Assembly (NCBI GenBank): GCA_946800325.1 | Contig: OX326956.1 | Location: forward strand, 13,185,167-13,249,166 | DNA: 64,000 nt | Source: Luzula sylvatica | Taxonomy: Eukaryota; Streptophyta; Magnoliopsida; Poales; Juncaceae | Direction: 5' to 3' | In this document: piece by piece, positions 34,384 through 46,680 of the stretch | Numbering within the stretch: the first letter of the stretch is position 1 | How the letters are laid out: the number at the start of each line of letters is the position of its first letter | Notes under the pieces: model-generated | Database searches by the model: none | Seen by the model: only the letters and a program-made list of their open reading frames with translations | What the model was told of the DNA's origin: nothing | Translations under genes and position numbers: made by a program

Positions 34384-35212
34384 TAGTTCAATGTTAATAA
34401 AAACTTCCGATGTTATCTTTTGTAAGATTTGAAGATTTGATCCGAAAACTGGTTTTGGATAAATTAAATCTCAAATTTGATATGTTCATTTATTGAATAT
34501 TCTTGAATAAATTAAAGAATACTAAATTTTTCATATCCCAATGAAAATAAGATTTTCATAGTTCGAAAAGAAACCTTCTTAGAGGAGGACTTAATGTGCA
34601 TAAGTTTGGAACTTAATGTCACGTACATATATACGAACTAGTGGGAGATGAATCGATCTCGAAAGGTTCGAGACTCGAAATGGGACATATGAACTGATGA
34701 AATGATTGGAATTTCATCAAAGGTTGATGAATCCAAGTCAAGGTCACAAAGCGATTTTATAGATCAATTTAGACACATCACGAATCAATAAATTGTGAAT
34801 TTATCAAAGAATGTGACAAACGAATCGATCTCATACATGATGAGTCGATGGGCTAAAATGATGCTATAAAGGATAAAAATTTCACATGGCATAATGCCAT
34901 GGAATTCATGATTCAATCCATGCATGTCATCAAGTTTAGAACTTGGTTTGAACATTCCATAGGGTATGACCCATAGGATGTAAGTGAGTTTTCAAAGTGA
35001 AAGCTAACGTGGATTAGAATATGTATACTTACAAAGCAAGAATGTTTATGAGATTCGAGAATTCATGATATGATCATGAAGAAAAGATTTCACAAATAAT
35101 CACGCTTGATTCATTCGGATCATATTTGTCATTTCACATAGTATGACTATGAATTTTGACAAATGGGTGACAAGACTGTATTCCTTGATAGGAAATATTA
35201 AAGGATGTGTAT
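34384..35212 (+). pseudogene. pol linker remnant between integrase and reverse transcriptase
   Basis: Only fragments are recognisable. From 34534 a frame reads YPNENKIFIVRKETFLEEDL, matching the copia segment with NKVFVxRxxxFLE after integrase, and TYKAR-like codons occur near 35020. The rest is interrupted and hairpin-rich: 34541-34559 (8 bp, AAG), 34657-34673 (7, AGG), 34713-34731 (8, AGG), 34788-34804 (7, GTG), 34885-34901 (7, TAA), 34931-34945 (6, TAG), 35062-35080 (8, ATG) and 35137-35151 (6, ATG). Confidence 0.7.
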
Positions 35213-35740
35213 GTGACACAACCTAATAGTTTTATCGATCAAAAGAATCCAAGAAAAGTATACAAATTTCAACGATCCATTTGATGGATTGAAGAATAAT
35301 TCATGAAATTGGAATTTTATTCTGATAAAATTATAATTAGTTATAATATTATCAAGAGCAAAAGAAAAGCTTTGTGTAGATGTGAAGGTTAGTGGGAGCC
35401 ACATACATTTCTTATATTAAAATATATGAACGATATATTATTCGTAGGAAACGATTGTCGTTTCGCTATGAAAATTCAGACGAGACAACTTATGAGATAA
35501 GCATAAAAATCTATAAGATAGATTTAAAATTTCTCGATCTGAATTGAAGTATGTACATCGACAAAACACTGAAAATGGTTTTCAGTACATAAATCCAATA
35601 TCGGATTTCTTCCAAATGTCGAATGGCGAAGTTTTTCTGAGGATCGATGTACGACATCGAGTTAAAGAAAAGTAGAAAATTGGATATTTTATGTTTCGAC
35701 AATAGAATATTCCAAATACGCCATGATATGTACTAATCTT
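35213..35740 (+). pseudogene. copia reverse transcriptase remnant
   Basis: From 35213 one frame reads VTQPNSFIDQKNPRKVYKFQ then RSI and a stop, matching the MxQPEGFxDxxxPxKVCKLxRSIYGLKQ block. At 35423-35434 the catalytic YVDD motif reads YMND, so the first of its two Asp residues is Asn; LFVGND follows. From 35504 IKIYKIDLKFLDLN, a stop and SMYIDK match the GIxIxRDR..LxLSQxxYIDK block. YAMICTNL at 35717-35740 matches YAMLCTRPD. Stops, frameshifts and missing segments (about 37 bp between GND and IKIY) make it inactive. Confidence 0.88.
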
Positions 35741-36375
35741 TAAATATTGTTCATATTAAGTGTCGTAATTATCAATCGAATCCAAAGAATATTTCGTTTC
35801 GAATACTTCATATGGTTGGTTCAAACGAAAACAATTTAATATGGTTGTATAATGGTTATACTTTACACATGCATAATAGTTATGCAACATTTAAAAACTC
35901 GGATTCATATTGAAATTAATAAACAATATCATTTTAGAAAGGATTATACAGATAGCATTTCTCCAAAAATACAACACATTTACGAAATGTGTACATATTT
36001 TGCTTAAATTAAATTGAAGTTGTATGAAAAAGTTTCACAACAACTAAAAATGAAAATTCTACGATGGAATTTGAATTCAATGCGGCTTACGAAGCCGAAA
36101 ATGGAAACGTTATGGATCAAGGTGTTGATCATACTTGGTATTGTCCCAAGTAATAGGATTCTTTGGTTATCTATTTCGATGGTCGAAATAAAATAAACCA
36201 AAAGAAACTGAAATAACATAACCACTCAAACTTATATTTAAATAGGTATTAGATACCTAACAAAAATTGACACTAACGGGAACGTAGCGGAACCGTTTAC
36301 AAAAACTGCTTTCTTCCTAGTTAAGCATGAATGTCATGCGAAGACTATAGGTATAGAGATACCTAGAGGAGGAAT
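35741..36375 (+). pseudogene. copia RNase H and pol C-terminal remnant
   Basis: TMEFEFNAAYEAENG, from just before 36064, matches the STxEAEYxAAxEAxKE block of copia RNase H. KIDTNGNVAEPFTK (36263-36304), followed by KHECHAKTIGIE, matches the conserved end NxADPFTK..xxHxxxxGI. The upstream part is hard to align. Hairpins at 35847-35861, 35870-35886, 35974-35992, 36083-36097, 36172-36190, 36243-36259 and 36325-36339 interrupt or overlie it. Confidence 0.82.
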
Positions 36376-37503
36376 AGATTTGAGGTATAGTTATCTAATA
36401 CCGATAGTCATCGCAGATTATAATCCTAGCAGAGATTATAGGTGTAAATGCTGTATCAACCAATACTTACTCTATATTAGTGCATTTCAAAAATTCTAAA
36501 ATTTTACTTGCATTTATACTTATATGAAAACTTGTGCGTGGTTGTATAATTTGATTACACGAACCTTGATTTATGACTTGTGTGAGTGTCTACGTGATAC
36601 GTGATCATGTTAAGTAAAACCGTCACATTTCAAAAGTCATATTTCAAAAACGTCCCTAGTCATGATTAGGATACTTATGTGATAAGTATATCTATTATAA
36701 GATAATAGACTAACATGTATACTAGCATATTAGCCGAGGTGATGATTATGTTTTGCTAATCATAGGACAAAGAGTTTGTCAAATCGGGAATATGGATATG
36801 CATTACATTATGTATATTGTGACTTGACCAAAAGTGCGATACCATGACATGGTTTAGTCATTGTAGATGGAATCGTAACGAATGGGGTCTTAGTTCTTCA
36901 CACTTGAGATGATCATGGATCATTTTTCGTGCGTAACATAATGCTTAGATATAATCTTCCACTATCTGTAACAGGATGGTCATGGGATTATGATCGGGTA
37001 TTATCTGAAACACGGAATTTGATGTGAGTCATCAAGATAGAAATTGTTCCTTTCGAGAGAAAGAGATATCCCTTAGGCCTATCGATGAATTGATCAACGA
37101 AATCTCTGGCCAGAGTCAATGATATTAATTGTTAATATCGATTGTATTTGTTGATTCAATTCGGTATCGAAACAATAAGTTTAGTCAATCAAATTATAAG
37201 GATGACTATCACCATGCCTTTTGATTGACGGATATCGTGAACAAGAGAACTAAACACCACCGTTCGAGATGGGTATAAATGATCACAATCATTTTCGTTT
37301 TCAACGTGGGAAAGCTATGATGGATTTCTTCCTAGATCCCTCTCATTAGCCCGTGAGCTTAGGCATAAGTTCACTACCATTGCTTGATACGAACCTACGC
37401 GGTCACACATAGAGCTGTCTTATTTCGGGCTTAAATTTCAATCTCTAAGGTTATGTGTACATGAGATGTACACTAGTACTTTATTTAGTTGGATCTTGAA
37501 CTG
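36376..37503 (+). other. non-coding 3' region of the retrotransposon
   Basis: No protein similarity seen in any frame. It contains hairpins at 36671-36689 (8 bp, GTG), 36691-36709 (8, AAG), 36766-36780 (6, GAG), 36909-36923 (6, ATG), 37121-37139 (8, TTG) and 37455-37473 (8, GAG), and the palindrome CTCTGGCCAGAG near 37105. A long untranslated region before the polypurine tract is seen in several plant copia lineages. Confidence 0.65.
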
Positions 37504-37504
37504 A

Positions 37505-37512
37505 GTGGGAGA
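37505..37512 (+). other. polypurine tract
   Basis: GTGGGAGA (within GAGTGGGAGAC) ends one base before the 3' LTR, the usual plant copia form of the plus-strand primer site. Intact. Confidence 0.9.
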
Positions 37513-37513
37513 C

Positions 37514-38474
37514 TGAAGGAAATACAGTTACAGATCAACTAGTTGAATGTACAAATGAGTGTAGACAAACATACGTGTTCGTCGGAACGATTGGATGCAT
37601 AATAAGATTATGCAAATCTGGCAGAAATTACATGGTGCGTCATGACGCACCAAATTGTGCGTCATGACGCACAATAGAGTAATTCTGAGAAAGCCAATCT
37701 GTGAGTAGTGCGTCATGACGCAAGTTATCTTGCGTCATGACGGTACACATGAGTGGTGCGTCATGACGGACGTTATCGTGCGTCATGACGGTACACTGTG
37801 TAACGGCTATATCCAAGTAAATGTGACTTGTGCGTCATGACGCACCATATCGTGCGTCATGACGCACAGTGATCCGAATTCTGGATTAGCAGTTTCTGAT
37901 ACTCATTAATACACCATTAACTCTCAGATTAATATAAGATCTGTGGATTCTTCTTCCTCTCTCTCTCTGGCTGCCAGACCTAATTCTTGAGAAGAAGAGA
38001 GAAACTTGTGTGACAAGTGAAGGAGAATTGGAGATTGTTTTGAGCAAGTTTGCGGGAATTTTAGGGGAATTCGCCGCAACCGAAAGACGTTAGCTCGAGG
38101 TGGATACGAGTAGAGAGATCTCAACTGAGATCTTCGACTGTGATCAATCGAGAGCAAGGACGAGCAAGGTCGGAGACGAACCGGATAAATTCCGGTTGTA
38201 TACGACAAATCGGAGCTTCGTATTAGGTGTCGAATCGCGCGGGCGTGGGACGTGCGTGTCGCCGGAATCGAAGCAAGCAGCAGCTAACAGAGTCAACCCG
38301 TCTCCGTGATCAATTTCACGCGGTATGATTCTCTATGAATTAAGCGTTAATTTCATAGGTTAGATGCATTTCATGATTCGTACTTTCGGGTCGTTGACGT
38401 GGTCCTCGGGATCGGGTCGGACCGGGCCTCTCAATCCGCTGCGCGGGGCTCGATAGTGACGACGATACCCAACA
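37514..38474 (+). repeat. 3' LTR (961 bp)
   Basis: Identical to the 5' LTR except at 38431, 38446, 38453 and 38462. It carries the same eight palindromes, each 6,583 bp downstream of its partner (first core at 37638, last at 37855). Satellite resumes directly after it with the TAAGA duplication. Confidence 0.97.
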
Positions 38475-38479
38475 TAAGA
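38475..38479 (+). repeat. 5-bp target-site duplication, right copy
   Basis: TAAGA, matching 30926-30930. The satellite monomer continues from here in the phase it had before the insertion. Confidence 0.97.
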
Positions 38480-41400
38480 TAGTTTGTTTTTCGATTCAAA
38501 ACAAGATTTTAACGCTTTGAGGAGTTCAAATAACGTGTTTTTAGATCATTTGTATCGTATCTTTTACTACATAACTTTTCCCCAAATTTCACAAACACTA
38601 AGAAAGTTTGTTTTTCGATTCAAAACAAGATTTGAACGCTTTGAGGAGTGCAAATAACGTGTTTTAAGATCATTTGTATCGTATATTTTAGTACATAACT
38701 TTTCCCCAAATTTCACAAACAATAAGAAAGTTTGTTTTTCGATTCAAAACAAGATTTGAACGCTTTGAGGAGTTCAAATAACGTGTTTTTAGATAATTTG
38801 TATCGTATCATTTAGTACATAACTTTTCACCAAATTTCACAAACACTAAGCTAGTTTGTTTTTCGATTCAAAACAAGATTTTAACGCTTTGAGGAGTTCA
38901 AATAACGTGTTTTTAGATCATTTGTATCGTATATTTTAGTACATAACTTTTCACCAAATTTCACAAACGCTAAGAAAGTTTGTTTTTCGATTCAAAACAA
39001 GATTTGAACGCTTCGAGGAATTCAAATAACGTGTTTTTAGATCATTTGTATCGTATCTTTTACTACATAACTTTTCACCAAATTTCACAAACACTAAGAA
39101 AGTTTGTTTTTCGATTCAAAACAAAATTTTAACGCTTTGAGGAGTTCAAATAACGTGTTTTTAGATCATTTGTATCGTATCTTTTAGAGCATAACTTTTC
39201 ACCAAATTTCACAAACGCTAAGAAAGTTTGTTTTTCGATTCAAAACAAGATTTTAACGCTTTGAGGAGTTCAAATAACGTGTTTTTAGATCATTTGTATC
39301 GTATCTTTTAGTACATAACTTTTCACCAAATTTCACAAACACTAAGAAAGTTTGTTTTTCGATTCAAAACATGATTTTAACGCTTTGAGGAGTTCAAATA
39401 ACGTGTTTTTAGATCATTTGTATCGTATCTTTTAGTACATAACTTTTCACCAAATTTCACAAACACTAAGAAAGTTTGTTTTTCGATTCAAAACAAGATT
39501 TGAACGCTTTGAGGAGTGCAAATAACGTGTTTTAAGATCATTTGTATCGTATATTTTAGTACATAATTTTCCCCAAATTTCACAAACACTAAGAAAGTTT
39601 GTTTTTCGATTCAAAACAAGATTTGAACGCTTTGAGAAGTTCAAATAACGTGTTTTTAGATCATTTGTATAGTATCTTTTAGTACGTAACTTTTCACCAA
39701 ATTTCACAAACACTAAGATAGTTTGTTTTTCGATTCAAAACAAGATTTTAACGTTTGAGGAGTTCAAATAACGTGTTTTTAGATCATTTGTATCGTATCT
39801 TTTACTACATAACTTTGCACCAAATTTCGCAAACACTAAGAAAGTTTGTTTTTCGATTCAAAACAAGATTTGAACGCTTTGAGGAGTTCAAATAACGTGT
39901 TTTAAGATCATTTGTATCGTATCTTTTAGTACATAACTTTTCACCAAATTTCACAAACACTAAGATAGTTTGTTTTTCGATTCAAAACAAGATTTGATCG
40001 CTTCAGCAGTTCAAATAACGTGTTTTTAGATCATTTGTATCGTATCTTTTACTACATAACTTTTCACGAAATTTCACAAACACTAAGATAGTTTGTTTTT
40101 CGATTCAAAACAAGATTTTAACGCTTTGACAAGTTCAGATAACGTGTTTTTAGATAATTTGTATCGTATCTTTTAGTACATAACTTTTCACCAAATTTCA
40201 CAAACGCTAAGAAAGTTTGTTTTTCGATTCAAAACAAGATTTGAACGCTTTGAGGAGTTCAAATAACGTGTTTTTCGATCATTTGTATCGTATCTTTTAG
40301 TACATAACTTTTCACCAAATTTCACAAACACTAAGATAGTTTGTTTTTCGATTCAAAACAAGATTTTAACGCTTTGAGGAGTTCAAATAACGTGTTTTTA
40401 GATCATTTGTATCGTATCTTTTACTACATAACTTTTCCCCAAATTTCACAAACACTAAGAAAGTTTGTTTTTCGATTCAAAACAAGATTTGAACGCTTTG
40501 AGGAGTGCAAATAACGTGTTTTAAGATCATTTGTGTCGTATATTTTAGTACATAACTTTTCCCCAAATTTCACAAACACTAAGAAAGTTTGTTTTTCGAT
40601 TCAAAACAAGATTTGAACGCTTTGAGGAGTTCAAATAACGTGTTTTTAGATCATTTGTATCGTATCATTTAGTACATAACTTTTCACCAAATTTCACAAA
40701 CACTAAGCTAGTTTGTTTTTCGATTCAAAACAAGATTTTAACGCTTCGAGGAGTTCAAATAACGTGTTTTTAGATCGTTTGTATCGTATCTTTTACTACA
40801 TAACTTTTCACCAAATTTCACAAACACTAAGAAAGTTTGTTTTTCGATTCAAAACAAAATTTTAACGCTTTGAGGAGTTCAAGTAACGTGTTTTTAGATC
40901 ATTTGTATCGTATCTTTTAGAACATAACTTTTCACCAAATTTCACAAACGCTAAGAAAGTTTGTTTTTCGATTCAAAACAAGATTTTAACGATTTGAGGA
41001 GTTCAAATAACGTGTTTTTAGATCATTTGTATCGTATCTTTTAGTACATAACTTTTCACCAAATTTCACAAACACTAAGAAAGTTTGTTTTTCGATTCAA
41101 AAGAAGATTTGAACGCTTTGAGAAGTTCAAATAACGTGTTTTTAGATCATTTGTATAGTATCTTTTAGTACGTAACTTTTCACCAAATTTCACAAACACT
41201 AAGATAGTTTGTTTTTCGATTCAAAACAAGATTTTAACGTTTGAGGAGTTCAAATAACGTGTTTTTAGATCATTTGTATCGTATCTTTTACTACATAACT
41301 TTGCACCAAATTTCGCAAACACTAAGAAAATTTGTTTTTCGATTCAAAACAAGATTTGAACGCTTTGAGGAGTTCAAATAACGTGTTTTAAGATCATTTG

Positions 41401-44400
41401 TATCGTATCTTTTAGTACATAACTTTTTACCAAATTTCACAAACACTAAGATAGTTTGTTTTTCGATTCAAAACAAGATTTGAACGCTTCAGCAGTTCAA
41501 ATAACGTGTTTTTAGATCATTTGTATCGTATCTTTTACTACATAACTTTTCACCAAATTTCACAAACACTAAGATAGTTTGTTTTTCGATTCAAAACAAG
41601 ATTTTAACGCTTTGAGCAGTTCAGATAACGTGTTTTTAGATCATTTGTATCGTATCTTTTAGTACATAACTTTTCACCAAATTTCACAAACGCTAAGAAA
41701 GTTTGTTTTTCGATTCAAAACAAGATTTTAACGCTTTGAGGAGTTCAAATAACGTGTTTTTCGATCATTTGTATCGTATCTTTTAGTACATAACTTTTCA
41801 CCAAATTTCACAAACACTAAGATAGTTTGTTTTTCGATTCAAAACAAGATTTTAACGCTTTGAGGAGTTCAAATAACGTGTTTTTAGATCATTTGTATCG
41901 TATCTTTTAGTACATAACTTTTCACCAAATTTCACAAACACTAAGAAAGTTTGTTTTTCGATTCAAAACAAGATTTGAACGCTTTGAGGAGTGCAAATAA
42001 CGTGTTTTAAGATCATTTGTATCGTATATTTTAGTACATAACTTTTCCCCAAATTTCACAAACACTAAGAAAGTTTGTTTTTCGATTCAAAACAAGATTT
42101 GAACGCTTTGAGGAGTTCAAATAACGTGTTTTTAGATCATTTGTATCGTATCATTTAGTACATAACTTTTCACCAAATTTCACAAACACTAAGCTAGTTT
42201 GTTTTTCGATTCAAAACAAGATTTTAACGCTTCGAGGAGTTCAAATAACGTGTTTTTAGATCGTTTGTATCGTATCTTTTACTACATAACTTTTCACCAA
42301 ATTTCACAAACACTAAGAAAGTTTGTTTTTCGATTCAAAACATAATTTTAACGCTTTGAGGAGTTCAAATAACGTGTTTTTAGATCATTTGTATCGTATC
42401 TTTTAGAACATAACTTTTCACCAAATTCACAAACGCTAACAAAGTTTGTTTTTCGATTCAAAACAAGATTTTAACGATTTGAGGAGTTCAAATAACGTGT
42501 TTTTAGATCATTTGTATCGTATCTTTTAGTACATAACTTTTCACCGAATTTCACAAACACTAAGAAAGTTTGTTTTTCGATTCAAAAGAAGATTTGAACG
42601 CTTTGAGGAGTTCAAATAACGTGTTTTTAGATCATTTGTATAGTATCTTTTAGTACGTAACTTTTCACCAAATTTCACAAACACTAAGATAGTTTGTTTT
42701 TCGATTCAAAACAAGATTTTAACGTTTGAGGAGTTCAAATAACTTGTTTTTAGATCATTTGTATCGTATCTTTTACTACATAACTTTTCACCAAATTTCG
42801 CAAACACTAAGAAAGTTTGTTTTTCGATTCAAAACAAGATTTGAACGCTTTGAGGAGTTCAAATAACGTGTTTTAAGATCATTTGTATCGTATCTTTTAG
42901 TACATAACTTTTCACCAAATTTCACAAACACTAAGATAGTTTGTTTTTCGATTCAAAACAAGATTTGAACGCTTTAGCAGTTCAAATAACGTGTTTTTAG
43001 ATCATTTGTATCGTATCTTTTACTACATAACTTTACACCAAATTTCACAAACACTAAGATAGTTTGTTTTTCGATTCAAAACAAGATTTTAACGCTTTGA
43101 GCAGTTCAGATAACGTGTTTTTAGATCATTTGTATCGTATCTTTTAGTACATAACTTTTCACCAAATTTCACAAACGCTAAGAAAGTTTGTTTTTCGATT
43201 CAAAACATGATTTGAACGCTTTGAGGAGTTCAAATAACGTGTTTTTCGATCATTTGTATCGTATCTTTTAGTACATAACTTTTCACCAAATTTCACTAAC
43301 ACTAAGATAGTTTGTTTTTCGATTCAAAACAAGATTTTAACGCTTTGAGGAGTTCAAATAACGTGTTTTTAGATCATTTGTATCGTATCTTTTACTACAT
43401 AACTTTTCCCCAAATTTCACAAACACTAAGAAAGTTTGTTTTTCGATTCAAAACAAGATTTGAACGCTTTGAGGAGTGCAAATAACGTGTTTTAAGATCA
43501 TTTGTATCGTATATTTTAGTACATAACTTTTCCCCAAATTTCACAAACAATAAGAAAGTTTGTTTTTCGATTCAAAACAAGATTTGAACGCTTTGAGGAG
43601 TTCAAATAACGTGTTTTTAGATAATTTGTATCGTATCATTTAGTACATAACTTTTCACCAAATTTCACAAACACTAAGCTAGTTTGTTTTTCGATTCAAA
43701 ACAAGATTTTAACGCTTTGAGGAGTTCAAATAACGTGTTTTTAGATCATTTGTATCGTATATTTTAGTACATAACTTTTCACCAAATTTCACAAACGCTA
43801 AGAAAGTTTGTTTTTCGATTCAAAACAAGATTTGAACGCTTCGAGGAATTCAAATAACGTGTTTTTAGATCATTTGTATCGTATCTTTTACTACATAACT
43901 TTTCACCAAATTTCACAAACACTAAGAAAGTTTGTTTTTCGATTCAAAACAAAATTTTAACGCTTTGAGGAGTTCAAATAACGTGTTTTTAGATCATTTG
44001 TATCGTATCTTTTAGAGCATAACTTTTCACCAAATTTCACAAACGCTAAGAAAGTTTGTTTTTCGATTCAAAACAAGATTTTAACGCTTTGAGGAGTTCA
44101 AATAACGTGTTTTTAGATCATTTGTATCGTATCTTTTAGTACATAACTTTTCACCAAATTTCACAAACACTAAGAAAGTTTGTTTTTCGATTCAAAACAT
44201 GATTTTAACGCTTTGAGGAGTTCAAATAACGTGTTTTTAGATCATTTGTATCGTATCTTTTAGTACATAACTTTTCACCAAATTTCACAAACACTAAGAA
44301 AGTTTGTTTTTCGATTCAAAACAAGATTTGAACGCTTTGAGGAGTGCAAATAACGTGTTTTAAGATCATTTGTATCGTATATTTTAGTACATAATTTTCC

Positions 44401-46673
44401 CCAAATTTCACAAACACTAAGAAAGTTTGTTTTTCGATTCAAAACAAGATTTGAACGCTTTGAGAAGTTCAAATAACGTGTTTTTAGATCATTTGTATAG
44501 TATCTTTTAGTACGTAACTTTTCACCAAATTTCACAAACACTAAGATAGTTTGTTTTTCGATTCAAAACAAGATTTTAACGTTTGAGGAGTTCAAATAAC
44601 GTGTTTTTAGATCATTTGTATCGTATCTTTTACTACATAACTTTGCACCAAATTTCGCAAACACTAAGAAAGTTTGTTTTTCGATTCAAAACAAGATTTG
44701 AACGCTTTGAGGAGTTCAAATAACGTGTTTTAAGATCATTTGTATCGTATCTTTTAGTACATAACTTTTCACCAAATTTCACAAACACTAAGATAGTTTG
44801 TTTTTCGATTCAAAACAAGATTTGATCGCTTCAGCAGTTCAAATAACGTGTTTTTAGATCATTTGTATCGTATCTTTTACTACATAACTTTTCACGAAAT
44901 TTCACAAACACTAAGATAGTATGTTTTTCGATTCAAAACAAGATTTTAACGCTTTGACAAGTTCAGATAACGTGTTTTTAGATAATTTGTATCGTATCTT
45001 TTAGTACATAACTTTTCACCAAATTTCACAAACGCTAAGAAAGTTTGTTTTTCGATTCAAAACAAGATTTGAACGCTTTGAGGAGTTCAAATAACGTGTT
45101 TTTCGATCATTTGTATCGTATCTTTTAGTACATAACTTTTCACCAAATTTCACAAACACTAAGATAGTTTGTTTTTCGATTCAAAACAAGATTTTAACGC
45201 TTTGAGGAGTTCAAATAACGTGTTTTTAGATCATTTGTATCGTATCTTTTACTACATAACTTTTCCCCAAATTTCACAAACACTAAGAAAGTTTGTTTTT
45301 CGATTCAAAACAAGATTTGAACGCTTTGAGGAGTGCAAATAACGTGTTTTAAGATCATTTGTATCGTATATTTTAGTACATAACTTTTCCCCAAATTTCA
45401 CAAACACTAAGAAAGTTTGTTTTTCGATTCAAAACAAGATTTGAACGCTTTGAGGAGTTCAAATAACGTGTTTTTAGATCATTTGTATCGTATCATTTAG
45501 TACATAACTTTTCACCAAATTTCACAAACACTAAGCTAGTTTGTTTTTCGATTCAAAACAAGATTTTAACGCTTCGAGGAGTTCAAATAACGTGTTTTTA
45601 GATCGTTTGTATCGTATCTTTTACTACATAACTTTTCACCAAATTTCACAAACACTAAGAAAGTTTGTTTTTCGATTCAAAACAAAATTTTAACGCTTTG
45701 AGGAGTTCAAGTAACGTGTTTTTAGATCATTTGTATCGTATCTTTTAGAACATAACTTTTCACCAAATTTCACAAACGCTAAGAAAGTTTGTTTTTCGAT
45801 TCAAAACAAGATTTTAACGATTTGAGGAGTTCAAATAACGTGTTTTTAGATCATTTGTATCGTATCTTTTAGTACATAACTTTTCACCAAATTTCACAAA
45901 CACTAAGAAAGTTTGTTTTTCGATTCAAAAGAAGATTTGAACGCTTTGAGAAGTTCAAATAACGTGTTTTTAGATCATTTGTATAGTATCTTTTAGTACG
46001 TAACTTTTCACCAAATTTCACAAACACTAAGATAGTTTGTTTTTCGATTCAAAACAAGATTTTAACGTTTGAGGAGTTCAAATAACGTGTTTTTAGATCA
46101 TTTGTATCGTATCTTTTACTACATAACTTTGCACCAAATTTCGCAAACACTAAGAAAGTTTGTTTTTCGATTCAAAACAAGATTTGAACGCTTTGAGGAG
46201 TTCAAATAACGTGTTTTAAGATCATTTGTATCGTATCTTTTAGTACATAACTTTTCACCAAATTTCACAAACACTAAGATAGTTTGTTTTTCGATTCAAA
46301 ACAAGATTTGAACGCTTCAGCAGTTCAAATAACGTGTTTTTAGATCATTTGTATCGTATCTTTTACTACATAACTTTTCACCAAATTTCACAAACACTAA
46401 GATAGTTTGTTTTTCGATTCAAAACAAGATTTTAACGCTTTGAGCAGTTCAGATAACGTGTTTTTAGATCATTTGTATCGTATCTTTTAGTACATAACTT
46501 TTCACCAAATTTCACAAACGCTAAGAAAGTTTGTTTTTCGATTCAAAACAAGATTTTAACGCTTTGAGGAGTTCAAATAACGTGTTTTTCGATCATTTGT
46601 ATCGTATCTTTTAGTACATAACTTTTCACCAAATTTCACAAACACTAAGATAGTTTGTTTTTCGATTCAAAAC
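38475..46673 (+). repeat. 4,828-bp (39-monomer) tandem duplication
   Basis: Private variants recur 4,828 bp apart: AACAATAAGAAAG at 38721 and 43549, and TTTAGAGCATAAC near 39186 and 44014. To the left, 41860-43302 matches 29483-30930 at the same offset once the retrotransposon and one TAAGA are discounted. Copy 1 therefore spans the insertion site and copy 2 has an empty site at about 43303. The right boundary is approximate. Confidence 0.82.
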
Positions 46674-46680
46674 AAGATTT

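Larger units (their letters stand above)
30931..38474 (+). mobile_element. non-autonomous Ty1/copia LTR retrotransposon inserted in the satellite
   Basis: 7,544 bp, bounded by 961-bp LTRs beginning TG and ending CA, flanked by the TAAGA duplication. It has an initiator tRNA-Met primer binding site (31893-31904) and a polypurine tract (37505-37512). Remnants of integrase, reverse transcriptase and RNase H follow in that order, which identifies Ty1/copia rather than Ty3/gypsy. Every remnant carries stops and frameshifts and no gag is recognisable, so this copy cannot supply its own proteins. The near-identical LTRs show it moved recently, presumably using proteins from an intact relative. The interior is unusually rich in palindromes and hairpins, described separately. 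Confidence 0.96.
27538..41860 (+). repeat. higher-order satellite unit D, split by the retrotransposon
   Basis: Starts with the same markers (27538, 27708). The retrotransposon at 30931-38474 interrupts it, and variant order resumes at 38475 in exact phase. Without the insert and the target duplication the unit is about 6.8 kb. At about 41860 the array jumps to a mid-unit phase, where the 4,828-bp duplication begins its second copy. Confidence 0.8.

Noticed and set aside
36083..36097. CGGCTT-ACG-AAGCCG hairpin as evidence of palindrome-making mutation
   Set aside because: The codons read AAYEA, close to the family's AAxEA motif, so this one can be explained by ordinary coding sequence. It is counted but not used as support for the mechanism.
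36004..36225. Overlapping ORFs on both strands at 36004-36225
   Set aside because: Both are off-frame readings of the RNase H remnant and its hairpins; the frame matching copia RNase H is a different one.
30931..38474. Ty3/gypsy element or endogenous pararetrovirus
   Set aside because: Integrase remnants precede reverse transcriptase, the reverse of Ty3/gypsy order. LTRs, TAAGA duplication, tRNA-Met site and GTGGGAGA tract fit copia; no pararetroviral features were seen.
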